A stretch of DNA of 64,000 nucleotides from Thermocoleostomius sinensis A174 (lineage in GTDB: Bacteria; Cyanobacteriota; Cyanobacteriia; Elainellales; Elainellaceae). The position numbers and the translations under genes are program-made. Where the stretch lies: positions 4,007,026 to 4,071,025 of the forward strand of contig NZ_CP113797.1 in NCBI RefSeq assembly GCF_026802175.1. The letters run 5' to 3'. Each line of letters opens with the position of its first letter. Position 1 is the stretch's first letter. The notes under the pieces are model-generated. The model ran no database searches. It was not told the DNA's origin and saw only the letters and a program-made list of their open reading frames with translations. Shown here one piece after another: positions 9,422-18,319 of the stretch.

Positions 9422-9922
9422 GTGACATACACAAAAACGGATTCTAATCCATCGTTGGTTCAGTCATTTCAAAGTTTAGATGTTGATCAGCAGCTAGCAC
9501 TCTTTTGGTTTGTCTACAAGGGGATGGGAGATTCTATTACTCCAGCGGCTCCCGGTGCAAGTACAGTTTCACCTGAAATTGCTGAGTCCTTGTTCAACCA
9601 AGTCAAGGACATGTCCCACGATGAGCAGCTACAGGTACAGCGCGATCTCGTAGCCCGTAAAAATAGCTTGATTTCCCGCGAATATGGCGCCATGAGCGAT
9701 ACAACCAAGCTGCTATTTTGGTATCGCTTGGCTCAAGGGATGGATAACCAAACGATCGTTCCCGTTCCTCCAGGCTATGAGTTAACGTCCGAAGCAAACT
9801 CGTTGTTAGATGAGATTAAGAAGCTCGACTTTGGTCAGCAGATCACGTTCTTCAGAGATATTGTGGGCCCAATGGGCGTTGACCCTAATGCCGTTCCTCA
9901 CGATAGCGAAACTGGATTATAA
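9422..9922 (+). CDS. Helical carotenoid protein (HCP, OCP N-terminal domain homolog)
   Basis: A 166-residue all-helical protein of the OCP N-terminal-domain family. Motifs that line the carotenoid channel in OCP are present: Trp29 and Tyr32 (LALFWFVYKGMG), PAAPGAS at 41-47, Trp100-Tyr101 (KLLFWYRLAQGMD), VPVPPGYEL at 113-121, and the salt-bridge arginine at 145 (FFRDIVGPMG). The N-terminal arm of OCP is shortened and there is no C-terminal NTF2 domain. HCPs bind ketocarotenoid and either quench phycobilisomes, quench singlet oxygen or only carry pigment, depending on clade; the clade cannot be decided by eye. The GTG start follows GAGGCGATAGG. The adjacent divergent CTDH gene supplies the other half of OCP. 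Confidence 0.9.
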   Translation: MTYTKTDSNPSLVQSFQSLDVDQQLALFWFVYKGMGDSITPAAPGASTVSPEIAESLFNQVKDMSHDEQLQVQRDLVARKNSLISREYGAMSDTTKLLFWYRLAQGMDNQTIVPVPPGYELTSEANSLLDEIKKLDFGQQITFFRDIVGPMGVDPNAVPHDSETGL

Positions 9923-10594
9923 ATCCTCGGTTTGAGTCGCTAACCTATTACTGTTATTGTCCAGACATCGCACGTTTCCTAGATTTGAGCTTTTCTAAAT
10001 TTGAACGGAGCGGGGGCAATGGGGGGATTGCTAGCAGAATAGCTGCGCCTGCCCTGCTTGTTCATATCGCTCTGGCTCAAGTCCGGCCGATCAACGCTGC
10101 GTCGATCGAGAGTGATGTTAGCCATCGTTATACAGCAGGGTAGGTATTGCCTGCCCTCTTTGTCATTAAAAAAAGACCTAAAGACCTACGGATGGCGTTA
10201 CTGAACACAGATATGAATTGCTCTTATTCCCAACTCTTTCTCCCCAGAAAGAAGGGAGCTAGGACTCTTGTTACCCTCTGCTTTGGGCGAGGGTGAGAAC
10301 TGTAAGCAGCTCCAGCACGAGAATCATACTTCTGTTCAGCAACCAAAGACCTGTAGACTAGGATCTCGATCCTAATTGGCGTGTGGGTTGGCAAAGGGCA
10401 ATCTGAGGATGTTAGAAAAACCCGAAATTTTAGACAATCGAACGGTACTTCTTACACAATAGATATTAGTGGCTCATTTAATCATTAGTTAAGTTGCAAC
10501 GCATTCTGATTAAATGGGCTAGCTCCAAATTATTCATTCAGATGTTGGTTTTCATAGCAACATTCTTTGTCGTTTTTTAAGGGCAGAATAAATC
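9923..10594. other. Non-coding stretch between HCP and fbaB
   Basis: No gene was recognised in this 672-nt interval. It contains two hairpins. One, at 10137-10157, is listed separately as a weak terminator. The other, at 10235-10252, is a perfect 7-bp stem (TCTTTCT / AGAAAGA) around a CCCC loop. The last 150 nt are AT-rich and likely carry the fbaB promoter. Confidence 0.5.
10137..10157 (+). terminator. Weak hairpin downstream of HCP
   Basis: AGGGTAGG pairs with CCTGCCCT (8 bp with one G-U) around a TATTG loop and is followed by CTTTGTCATT. The T-run is poor and the site is 215 nt past the HCP stop, so it may or may not end that transcript. Confidence 0.3.
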
Positions 10595-11677
10595 ATGACC
10601 GCGACATTAGCTGCTCCGCAATCGATCGAAGCGTGGTTAGGACATGAAGCAGAGGATCTATTGACATATCAAGCCAAAGTTTCTAGAGATCTACTGCATT
10701 TACCGGGTCCAGATTTTGTCGATCGTGTCTTTGTGCAAAGCGATCGCAATCCTCAAGTTTTACGAAACCTGCAATTACTTTATTCTACAGGGCGGTTGGC
10801 TAATACAGGCTATTTGTCGATTCTGCCAGTCGATCAAGGGATTGAACACTCGGCTGCGGCATCGTTTGCACCAAATCCCATTTACTTTGACAGTGAAAAT
10901 ATTGTGAAGTTGGCGATTGAAGGTGGCTGTAATGCGGTAGCTACGACCTTGGGCGTATTAGGCAGTGTCTCTCGCAAATATGCACACAAGATTCCGTTCA
11001 TTGTCAAAATTAATCACAATGAACTGCTAACTTATCCGAATCAGTTTGATCAAGTTTTGTTTGCATCGGTGGAACAAGCTTGGAACTTAGGCGCTGCGGC
11101 CATTGGTGCCACAATCTATTTTGGTTCACCGGAATCGACTCGGCAAATTCAGGAGATTAGTCAGGCTTTTGCTCATGCCCATGAGTTAGGAATGGCAACG
11201 ATTCTTTGGTGCTATTTGCGTAATAGCGCTTTCAAACAAGACAAAGACTATCATTTAGCGGCTGATTTAACTGGGCAGGCTAACCATTTGGGCGTGACGA
11301 TCGAGGCGGATATTATCAAACAAAAACTCCCGGAACTAAATAACGGGTATGGTGCAGTAGCTGATGCTACTGGACATAGCTATGGCAAAACAGATAAGCG
11401 AGTCTATAGTGAGCTAACGACCGATCATCCGATTGATCTCACACGCTATCAAGTGCTTAATTGCTATGCAGGTCGGGCTGGATTAATTAACTCTGGTGGC
11501 GCTTCCGGTAAGAATGACTTTGCCGAAGCCGTGCGTACTGCGGTAATTAACAAACGGGCTGGAGGCACCGGATTGATTTCGGGGCGAAAAGCGTTTCAGC
11601 GTCCGTTTGAGGAAGGGGTGAAGCTTTTCCACACGATTCAGGATGTGTATTTGTCTCCTGATGTGACGATCGCATAG
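10595..11677 (+). CDS. fbaB: Fructose-bisphosphate aldolase, class I (FbaB/DhnA type)
   Basis: A 360-residue enzyme that interconverts fructose-1,6-bisphosphate with dihydroxyacetone phosphate and glyceraldehyde-3-phosphate in glycolysis, gluconeogenesis and the Calvin cycle. It follows the E. coli FbaB type closely: [11 protein letters not shown] near 76-86, the IGATIYFGS strand, [11 protein letters not shown] near 206-216, [10 protein letters not shown], and the C-terminal block [10 protein letters not shown] ... [17 protein letters not shown]. This class forms a Schiff base and needs no metal. Length is normal for the family. It stands alone, with a good terminator hairpin 40 nt after the stop. 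Many cyanobacteria also carry a class II enzyme; this window does not show one. Confidence 0.93.
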   Translation: MTATLAAPQSIEAWLGHEAEDLLTYQAKVSRDLLHLPGPDFVDRVFVQSDRNPQVLRNLQLLYSTGRLANTGYLSILPVDQGIEHSAAASFAPNPIYFDSENIVKLAIEGGCNAVATTLGVLGSVSRKYAHKIPFIVKINHNELLTYPNQFDQVLFASVEQAWNLGAAAIGATIYFGSPESTRQIQEISQAFAHAHELGMATILWCYLRNSAFKQDKDYHLAADLTGQANHLGVTIEADIIKQKLPELNNGYGAVADATGHSYGKTDKRVYSELTTDHPIDLTRYQVLNCYAGRAGLINSGGASGKNDFAEAVRTAVINKRAGGTGLISGRKAFQRPFEEGVKLFHTIQDVYLSPDVTIA

Positions 11678-11717
11678 ATGCGCGCAAACCTAAACCACAG
11701 GCTAGTTGTAATTTGGC

Positions 11718-11741
11718 GGGGGCGGTTCATTGATCGCCTCC
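11718..11741 (+). terminator. Rho-independent terminator of fbaB
   Basis: GGGGGCGG pairs with TCGCCTCC (8 bp, two wobble pairs) around an 8-nt loop and is followed by TTTGTTTCT. It lies 41 nt after the fbaB stop codon. Confidence 0.6.
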
Positions 11742-11851
11742 TTTGTTTCTCCATTTTCGGGACATCGCAATGCATCACGGTTCAATATAGTCGCTGACCT
11801 TTGCTATGGTGGAGGTTAGGATTTGCTCCATTCAATCATATTCACAGCAAC

Positions 11852-12847
11852 ATGGCGATCGATCCGTCCTTGAACCAATCATCCTTCATTGACAAAACCC
11901 TGCTACTAGAACCAGGTACGCTGCAAGATAAGGTGATTCAGCAAACAAAGCGGGCGATCGAATCGGGTGCCTTGATCTCGATTCCCACCGAGTATGAGTT
12001 TGTACAGCAAGACGGCATTCAGTTCTTGGTGCGGATGTTAATTAATCTGGCACGCAAAGAGGAAGCCAAACAGCAAACGAGTACTAAAAATGATAAGGAC
12101 TTTAACCCTTTTTTGCCGTATGAGGCGAATTTATTTGTAACCGATGTCTCTAAAACTCATCTTTGTTTGTTGAACAAATACAACGTCGTAGATCAGCATA
12201 TTCTAATAGTGACGCGATCGTTTGAGGAACAAACCAGTCTGCTGACATTACAAGATTTTGTGGCGCTGTGGGCCTGTTTGGCTGAATATGACGGACTGGT
12301 GTTTTACAACGGTGGTGAAGCAGCCGGGGCCAGTCAACGCCATAAACATCTGCAACTGGTTCCTTATCTTGTGGCACCAGATGTGCCAAACATTCCAATT
12401 GAGGTTTACCTAGAATCGCGAATTGCCGAAGTATCAGATTTCAATCAGATCATCACGATCCCAGAACTGCCGTTTGTTCATGCGGTGGCTGCGATCGATC
12501 CTGCCTGGCTACAATCTCCAGGGATGGCAGCCACAGTTACGTTAGAACGCTATTATGAATTGCTGAAGGCAGTGCGCATTCCAATTCGTGAGATAACTTT
12601 GAATCAGGAAGATCTTTCTGGCACTCGATCGATGCCTACAACCAATTACCTTCAAGCCGCCCCCTACAACCTGTTAGTTACTCGGCGATGGATGCTGCTG
12701 ATTCCGCGATCACAGCCCAGTTTTGAAGGCATTCCGGTCAATTCGCTGGGGTTTGCTGGAGCGCTACTAGTGCATAATCCTGAGCAACTAGCAACCTTGA
12801 AGACGCTGAAGCCTCTGTCGTTGCTGCGCCACGTCGCCATTTCATAA
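11852..12847 (+). CDS. Ap4A phosphorylase / ATP adenylyltransferase-like protein
   Basis: A 331-residue HIT-superfamily protein. The histidine motif HKHLQ is at residues 164-168, after NGGEAAGASQR, which is the active-site signature of diadenosine tetraphosphate phosphorylases (the second His is the nucleophile that becomes adenylylated). An N-terminal DUF4922-type region and a C-terminal ATP-adenylyltransferase region (TNYLQAAPYNLLVTRRWMLL) complete the usual layout. Enzymes of this family cleave Ap4A or exchange ADP and sulfate using APS. The frame is open from 11801, but residues MAIDPSLNQ from the ATG at 11852 look like the natural beginning; the extra 17 codons are atypical. It follows fbaB but is separated by a terminator. 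Confidence 0.82.
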   Translation: MAIDPSLNQSSFIDKTLLLEPGTLQDKVIQQTKRAIESGALISIPTEYEFVQQDGIQFLVRMLINLARKEEAKQQTSTKNDKDFNPFLPYEANLFVTDVSKTHLCLLNKYNVVDQHILIVTRSFEEQTSLLTLQDFVALWACLAEYDGLVFYNGGEAAGASQRHKHLQLVPYLVAPDVPNIPIEVYLESRIAEVSDFNQIITIPELPFVHAVAAIDPAWLQSPGMAATVTLERYYELLKAVRIPIREITLNQEDLSGTRSMPTTNYLQAAPYNLLVTRRWMLLIPRSQPSFEGIPVNSLGFAGALLVHNPEQLATLKTLKPLSLLRHVAIS

Positions 12848-12911
12848 TTCTGTGAACGGTAGAGTGATTGATCATTCGGTTGCTGGTTTTACATCAGTAT
12901 GGATTGAGCTG

Positions 12912-14423
12912 TTATTTAAGTCGATCGATGAGATGATCGCCTACCCGTAAGGCATTCGCAATAATGGTCAAGCAAGGACTGACACTGGCATTAGAGGGGA
13001 AGAAACTACCGTCTACCACGTAAAGGTTGTCGAGATCATGGGCCCGGCAATAGGGATCTAAGACGGATGTGGCAGGATCAGTCCCAAAGCGACAGGTGCC
13101 ACACTGATTGGCCACTACTTGCAAGGGAGCCTCACCGCGTGGGTGAATGTTGCTGCGCTGAAAAATGGATTGAGTAGATTCGATCGCCTTCAATACCTCG
13201 ATCCAGCGATATACCAGTCGATCGTGCGCTTCTACATTGTTGGGCGTGTACTCTAGATAGAGCTTATCGTTCTCGACGCGAACACGATTATTGGGGTTGG
13301 GTAAATCTTCGGTTTGGGCCCACCAGCCAATCGATCGAGTGGCCAGTTGCTTTAAACCAAACCCAGGCACGACTTTGGCCAAAACCGATAAAACCGGAGG
13401 AGATTCCGCAAAGATCACATCTTGCAAAAGTCCACCTGTGTTCTGAATGTGACCCATCGGATAGGAAAAGTTTTCGTCCCCCCAGTAGAAATCGTGAATG
13501 TAAACGCTACGGGGAAACTTGCCAGAATTAGAGGCCGTACTCAGTTGCACCACAGCAGTGAGGGAGTGTTTCATGAAGTTTCGCCCCACCAAACCAGAGC
13601 TATTAGCAATACCATTCGGGCAAGCATCATTGGCCGATCGCAGCAACAACGCTGCCGAATTGATAGCCCCACAGGCCAGTACCACAATATCCCCCAGAAA
13701 TAGATAAGACTCGCCGCCAATCTCCGCTTCCACCGCTTTCACAACCCGTCCCGACGGATTGGTATGCAAGCACACGACTCTAGCAGAGGTTCGTAAGGTG
13801 ACATTGTCATACTTCAGAGCCGGCACCAGTCCACATACTTCGGAATCACTCGTTGGATCATCTTGCTGCCGAGTTAGCCCCAGCGGCATAGTGACTGGAT
13901 GCAGTCCTTGTTCAGCAATGGCGTCTACTACAGGTTGCATACACGGATCGTGGGCAACGGCTGGATAGGGATAATCGGCGCTACGAGGTGGCTCGGTGGG
14001 GTCTATGGCAGACTGTCCATGCACCAGATAGAGTTGCTCAGCGGCAGTGTAGTAGGGTTCAAAGTCCGCGTACTTCACACACCACTCTGGCGACACACCT
14101 TCTTGATGGGTCACGGTTTCAAAATCGCGTTCGCGCATTCGCAGCAGCGCCGCTCCATAGATTTTGGTGTTGCCACCGACGGCATAGTTGGTTTGGGGGG
14201 AAAACGGTTCGCCTGCACTGTCATACCACTGTTCAGGGGCGTGATAGCGTTCTTTCCTGAAAATATCAACGTTACTGCGGTTTTGCTCCTCTAGAGGCAT
14301 GGTTTCGCCGCGTTCCAGCACCAGAATTTTCTTGCCCGTTGGTGCAAGTTTATGGACTAACGTGCCCCCCCCAGCCCCAGTTCCAATAATGATGAGATCG
14401 TAATATTGGTCGTCGATGATCAT
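12912..14423 (-). CDS. GMC-family flavin oxidoreductase
   Basis: A 503-residue FAD enzyme of the glucose-methanol-choline family. The Rossmann motif GTGAGGGTLVHKLA lies at 13-26 and the FAD/substrate signature VLACGAINSAALLLRS near 248-263. The C-terminus has the family's NQCGTCRFGTDP and VVDGSFFPSNASVSP blocks, the latter holding the usual active-site region. The substrate is an alcohol or sugar and cannot be read. The ATG is preceded by GGGGAGG at good spacing, only 13 nt after the ctaE stop, so it looks like the last gene of the terminal-oxidase operon. That context suggests a dehydrogenase passing electrons to quinone, but this is inference. It ends 64 nt from the convergent Ap4A phosphorylase gene. 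Confidence 0.87.
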   Translation of the reverse strand: MIIDDQYYDLIIIGTGAGGGTLVHKLAPTGKKILVLERGETMPLEEQNRSNVDIFRKERYHAPEQWYDSAGEPFSPQTNYAVGGNTKIYGAALLRMRERDFETVTHQEGVSPEWCVKYADFEPYYTAAEQLYLVHGQSAIDPTEPPRSADYPYPAVAHDPCMQPVVDAIAEQGLHPVTMPLGLTRQQDDPTSDSEVCGLVPALKYDNVTLRTSARVVCLHTNPSGRVVKAVEAEIGGESYLFLGDIVVLACGAINSAALLLRSANDACPNGIANSSGLVGRNFMKHSLTAVVQLSTASNSGKFPRSVYIHDFYWGDENFSYPMGHIQNTGGLLQDVIFAESPPVLSVLAKVVPGFGLKQLATRSIGWWAQTEDLPNPNNRVRVENDKLYLEYTPNNVEAHDRLVYRWIEVLKAIESTQSIFQRSNIHPRGEAPLQVVANQCGTCRFGTDPATSVLDPYCRAHDLDNLYVVDGSFFPSNASVSPCLTIIANALRVGDHLIDRLK

Positions 14424-14436
14424 GAGAAACCTCCCC

Positions 14437-15045
14437 TCACTGCCAGAGATAAATCAACACGAACAGAATGATCCAAATCACATCGACGAAGTGCCAAAAT
14501 AGCGATGTGGCTTCTACGCCAAACGATCCCTTGTCATAGTTTCCTGGAAGAAACGATCGCCCCAGCATGATAGTTTGCAATAAAATTCCTGTGGCCACAT
14601 GCAGCCCGTGAAAACCTGTGAGCAAGTAAAATAAGCCGCCAAACACTCCAGAGGTGAAGCCAAACGGCAACCCGGCCCATTCTCGCGCTTGCCCCACCAA
14701 GAAAAACGTCCCCATCGCCATGGTGACCAACCAGAAGGCTCGAAAGCCCCAGAGGTTTTCTTTGTGCAAAAACCGCTCGGCAACGTAAATCACGAAGCTA
14801 CTAGAGACCAGCACGATCGTATTAATCAGGGGTTCTTGGGTGTCTAGTCCTGTTACGCCCGGCGGCAACCAATCTGCGGTTGTGGTTTTGAGGATAATGT
14901 AGCCACCGAAGAAGCTGAGAAACACCACACTTTCCGACAGCAGAAACACAATAAAGCCGAATTTGCTGTTGCCCGCTTCATCGTGTTCATGCTCGACGGC
15001 GTGGGATGCGACGGAGACAGTTTGGGTTTCGAGAGAACTTTCCAT
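14437..15045 (-). CDS. ctaE: Cytochrome c oxidase subunit III-type (ARTO CtaE)
   Basis: A roughly 200-residue membrane protein with five hydrophobic helices, of the heme-copper oxidase subunit III family. Recognisable parts are the N-terminal KFGFIVFLLSESVVFLSFF helix with its conserved Glu, FYLLTGFHGLHVATG with the subunit III histidines, and the C-terminal ATSLFWHFVDVIWIILF block. It is about 12 nt downstream of ctaD. The frame could begin at a GTG one codon earlier, but ATG 15045 is preferred. Subunit III stabilises the oxidase core and the proton uptake path. It belongs to the quinol-type oxidase described under ctaC. Confidence 0.92.
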   Translation of the reverse strand: MESSLETQTVSVASHAVEHEHDEAGNSKFGFIVFLLSESVVFLSFFGGYIILKTTTADWLPPGVTGLDTQEPLINTIVLVSSSFVIYVAERFLHKENLWGFRAFWLVTMAMGTFFLVGQAREWAGLPFGFTSGVFGGLFYLLTGFHGLHVATGILLQTIMLGRSFLPGNYDKGSFGVEATSLFWHFVDVIWIILFVLIYLWQ

Positions 15046-15057
15046 CACGAGATTGCC

Positions 15058-16731
15058 TCAATTTGCTGCATTGGACGGAGATAGGTTTTCGGTCAACGGT
15101 TCATTGCTGCCATAACCGTAGGGGGGAGCCGTGACGATCGGCAGTTCTTCAAAGTTTTCCACAGGTGGGGGGGAAGCAACAAGCCACTCTAGACCGATCG
15201 CTCGCCAGGGATTGGCTGGGGCGGGTTTGCCTTGAATCCAAGAACTGACCATGTTGAGAATAAACGGTAGCGTAGACATGCCCAACAGAAACGCACCCAA
15301 ACTGGCCAGTACATTCCAGAAAGCAAATTCGGGATCATAGGAAGCCACCCGGCGCGGCATTCCTTGTAGTCCTAGGGGATGCATCGGGAAGAAATTCAAA
15401 TTCGCGCCAATGAACGTCAACCAGAAGTGCAGTTTACCCAAGCCTTCGTAGTACATTTTTCCTGTCATTTTCGGGAACCAATAGTAGATGGCGGCATATA
15501 CTCCCAGCACTGTTGCTCCGTAGATCACATAGTGAAAATGACCGACCACGAAGTAGGTATTGTTGACGTGAATATCGACTGGAACCGACGCTAGCATAAT
15601 GCCCGTGATGCCAGAGAAAACAAACATGACCAATCCACCCAACGCAAACAGCATGGGGGTATCGAGGCGCAGCTTGCCGCCCCAAATGGTGGCGACCCAG
15701 GCAAATACCTTAACACCTGTGGGCACTGCTACACACATGGATGTCACCATGAACAGTATCCGCATCCAGCCAGGGGTGTAGCTGGCAAACATGTGGTGTA
15801 CCCACACTAAGCTGCTGACGAAGGTAATCAAAATTGAGGAAACCGCCACCACGCGGTAGCCAAACAGTGGCTTGCGAGCAAAGGTGGGAAATACTTCCGA
15901 GAAAATGCCGAAGACGGGCAAGATAATCACGTATACGGCCGGGTGGGAATAGAACCAGAAGAAATGCTGATATAGCACCGGGTTGCCACCCGTTTCTGGA
16001 TTAAAGAAGCTGGTTCCTACTGTAATATCAAACAGCAGCATCACGGCTCCGGCTGTCAGAGCAGGCAACCCGTAGAGTTGAATCAACTGTGCGCTGAGCA
16101 CCGCCCAAACAAAAGCCGGCATCCGAAACAGCGTCATGCCAGGTGCCCGCATCCGAGCGATCGTCGTCACAAAGTTCACTGCCCCCATAATTGACGAGAC
16201 ACCCGACAGCGCCACCGCCAAGAGCCACAGCACTTGTCCATTGATCAAATTTCCAGTGGGATTTTGAATGCTATTGGGTGGATACGCCCACCAACCTGAC
16301 TGTGACGGCCCGCCCGGCACTAAAAAGCTCGACATCAGCAAAATTCCTACCACCGGAACCATCCAAAAAGCTGCGGCATTCAGGCGAGGAAAGGCCATGT
16401 CTCGCGCCCCGATCATCAGCGGCACTAGATAATTAGCTAGCCCCACTAAAACTGGAAACGTCCACAAAAACAGCATGACGGTGCCGTGCATGGTGAACAG
16501 TGCATTATAAACAGTGCGATCGATCAAATCGGCTTCGGGGGTAATCAGTTCACCCCGCATGATCATGGCAAACAAACCACCCACCAAGAAAAAGAAAAAC
16601 GAGGTGACAATATATTGAATGCCAATCACCTTATGGTCAGTGCTGAAGCTGAAGAAGCGGCGCCAATTATTGGGAGCACCGGGGACAGGTTGTTGGGTTT
16701 CGTTGAGAGTTTCTACAGGAACATTGGTCAT
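15058..16731 (-). CDS. ctaD: Heme-copper terminal oxidase subunit I (ARTO CtaD)
   Basis: A 557-residue catalytic subunit with 12 predicted helices that reduces oxygen to water and pumps protons. All metal ligands are present: His82 (FTMHGT) and His400 for low-spin heme, His398 (VGHFHYV) for the high-spin heme, and His263, His312 and His313 for CuB, with the cross-linked Tyr267. The helix VI motif is YSHPAVY instead of GHPEVY, the mark of A2-type oxidases. Asp111 (GARDMAFPRL) marks the D-channel entrance. The gene overlaps ctaC by 4 nt, showing tight coupling. Whether it uses cytochrome c or quinol depends on subunit II, which here lacks CuA. Confidence 0.95.
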   Translation of the reverse strand: MTNVPVETLNETQQPVPGAPNNWRRFFSFSTDHKVIGIQYIVTSFFFFLVGGLFAMIMRGELITPEADLIDRTVYNALFTMHGTVMLFLWTFPVLVGLANYLVPLMIGARDMAFPRLNAAAFWMVPVVGILLMSSFLVPGGPSQSGWWAYPPNSIQNPTGNLINGQVLWLLAVALSGVSSIMGAVNFVTTIARMRAPGMTLFRMPAFVWAVLSAQLIQLYGLPALTAGAVMLLFDITVGTSFFNPETGGNPVLYQHFFWFYSHPAVYVIILPVFGIFSEVFPTFARKPLFGYRVVAVSSILITFVSSLVWVHHMFASYTPGWMRILFMVTSMCVAVPTGVKVFAWVATIWGGKLRLDTPMLFALGGLVMFVFSGITGIMLASVPVDIHVNNTYFVVGHFHYVIYGATVLGVYAAIYYWFPKMTGKMYYEGLGKLHFWLTFIGANLNFFPMHPLGLQGMPRRVASYDPEFAFWNVLASLGAFLLGMSTLPFILNMVSSWIQGKPAPANPWRAIGLEWLVASPPPVENFEELPIVTAPPYGYGSNEPLTENLSPSNAAN

Positions 16732-17648
16732 GATTGGCTGTCCTTGATGCTGGTCGGATAGTTAACAATGGGGGCCGGGGCTGGGGCGATCGTCTTCCAG
16801 CCAGGAATAACAGATTTCTGTGAGGCTTGGTAGTACTCATCGGCCGCCTGATTGAACGACTCAGCGGGGGGGTGCCCAGAGGCATCAGCCAGCCAGGACT
16901 CGTAGGCGTCCTCCGACTCGACCACCACATCCGTTTGCATGGTGGCAAAGTAGGTGCCGCTGTACTGCGAGTCGCGCAGACGATAGCGCCCTTCTCGCAC
17001 CGGGGTAAACTCAAAATCGATCGTGCGATCGGGAATGATGTCTTGCTTTAGGCGAAAGGCCGGCACATAAAAGCCGTGAATCACATCTTCTGAGATTAAG
17101 TTGAGGTGAACTCGTTGATTGACTGGCAAATGTAGTTCGGTGCTAGTGACACCATCGGGATAGCGAAACTCCCAGGCCCACTGTCTAGCTCGCACTTCGA
17201 TCGACTCATCCGGATCAATTGTGTCTTCAATAGCCACGGCATAGGCTTCTTCCATACCAGGAACATGCAAATGCACAATTTCCATAGGCCCGTGGGTGGC
17301 CATGCGTTCGTAGGTTTGGTAGCTGATGCCTGCAATCCAAAAGACGAGTAGGATCGGGATGGCTGTCCACACAATTTCTAGTGTCACGTTGCCTTCGATC
17401 GGCGGGCCATCACTATAGTCATATTTGCTAGCGCGGTGAAACAGAATTGAGTAGATAATGGCCCCAGTGACACCAAAGAAAATAAAAGAGCCAAGCGCCA
17501 CTAGAAAGCTAAATAAATCATCCACCATTTTAGATTCAGCCGCGGCCTGCGGCGGCAACCAAGCGTAGGATTGTTGTCCCATCCATACACTGATCGCTGC
17601 TAGGACGATGGTGGCCAGAAGTAAGTTCAAAATAAGACGAATGTTCAT
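16728..17648 (-). CDS. ctaC: Terminal oxidase subunit II lacking CuA (ARTO CtaC)
   Basis: A 306-residue subunit II with an N-terminal helix, a second helix pair region (about 45-70 and 95-112) and a periplasmic or lumenal cupredoxin domain. The structural QWAWEFRYPDG and VIHGFYVPAFRLKQD blocks are intact, including His191. The binuclear CuA loop is not: at 225-237 the canonical C-x-E-x-C-G-x-x-H-x-x-M reads with Asp226, Gln228, Ser230 and Phe234 in place of Cys, Glu, Cys and His, and only Met237 is kept. Loss of CuA is the known trait of the cyanobacterial alternative respiratory terminal oxidase (ARTO), believed to take electrons from quinol. It lies 57 nt downstream of a DUF2231 gene in the same operon. 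Confidence 0.93.
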   Translation of the reverse strand: MNIRLILNLLLATIVLAAISVWMGQQSYAWLPPQAAAESKMVDDLFSFLVALGSFIFFGVTGAIIYSILFHRASKYDYSDGPPIEGNVTLEIVWTAIPILLVFWIAGISYQTYERMATHGPMEIVHLHVPGMEEAYAVAIEDTIDPDESIEVRARQWAWEFRYPDGVTSTELHLPVNQRVHLNLISEDVIHGFYVPAFRLKQDIIPDRTIDFEFTPVREGRYRLRDSQYSGTYFATMQTDVVVESEDAYESWLADASGHPPAESFNQAADEYYQASQKSVIPGWKTIAPAPAPIVNYPTSIKDSQS

Positions 17649-17704
17649 AACTAGGAAAGCGATTGGAAGGCATTGAACGGCTAACGGATGAGCATCTGTT
17701 TTTT

Positions 17705-18319
17705 TTATGATCCTTGTCTAAGAACGGCGTTTGGATCTTTGCCCATTTCCAGTAATTGATCGGCAGTATTGTGAATGCCAAACTCACCGGCCATATGAGC
17801 GCCTAATGTCCCATGGGCATACATGATGGCAAAGATCACAAGCCCCATCGCCAGATAACTCCACTGCACCTGCCGTGCCATATCTTTACGCCAGTAGTAG
17901 CGTTGAAAACCGCGCCAGACTGTCATGCCAACAATAAGGGCTAGCAGGACCACTCCACCTACACCATGCCACAACATGGTGTCAAGCGCATTTAATCCCC
18001 AAGCACTGGTGACATCGGACACCGGAGTCGCCAAGAGAATTTCATAAAAGCCAGTGGCGACAGTAGGAAAAGTGACGATCGCGGCTGCCAGCATGTTATA
18101 CCACCCCACATCAAAGAAATTAGAGCGGACAGCTTCGATCGCCAAAAACTTGAACACAGGCTTTTCTAGTGGGTAGAGTACCCCAACAATGTCAAAGGCA
18201 ATGGCGACAATAAATAACCCTAGAGTTAGATGCACCAAGTTTGGGTGAATGGGAATGGAATAGGGCAAGCCGTTTGCACCTAGCTGGGAACCGACTTGAT
18301 CAATCAGTTCAGCAGTCAT
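17705..18319 (-). CDS. DUF2231 membrane protein of the ARTO operon
   Basis: A 204-residue integral membrane protein with about four hydrophobic helices and the DUF2231 hallmark IHPNLVHLTLGLF near 24-36, whose two histidines sit at the start of a helix. A further LWHGVGGVVLL segment carries another histidine. The gene overlaps the DUF2231 gene upstream by one base (TAATG) and precedes ctaC, an arrangement known from cyanobacterial ARTO loci. The conserved intramembrane histidines would suit heme or quinone binding, but the function is not established. The C-terminal part carries AHGTLGAHMAGEFGIH. Confidence 0.85.
   Translation of the reverse strand: MTAELIDQVGSQLGANGLPYSIPIHPNLVHLTLGLFIVAIAFDIVGVLYPLEKPVFKFLAIEAVRSNFFDVGWYNMLAAAIVTFPTVATGFYEILLATPVSDVTSAWGLNALDTMLWHGVGGVVLLALIVGMTVWRGFQRYYWRKDMARQVQWSYLAMGLVIFAIMYAHGTLGAHMAGEFGIHNTADQLLEMGKDPNAVLRQGS

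Noticed and set aside
10235-10252. Perfect hairpin TCTTTCT/AGAAAGA
   Set aside because: The stem is AT-rich and short with no T-run after it; it is far from both neighbouring genes, so no terminator or RNA gene was called.
16728-17648. Initial reading of ctaC as normal cytochrome c oxidase subunit II
   Set aside because: The CuA ligand positions are replaced, so the CuA-type call was dropped in favour of ARTO.
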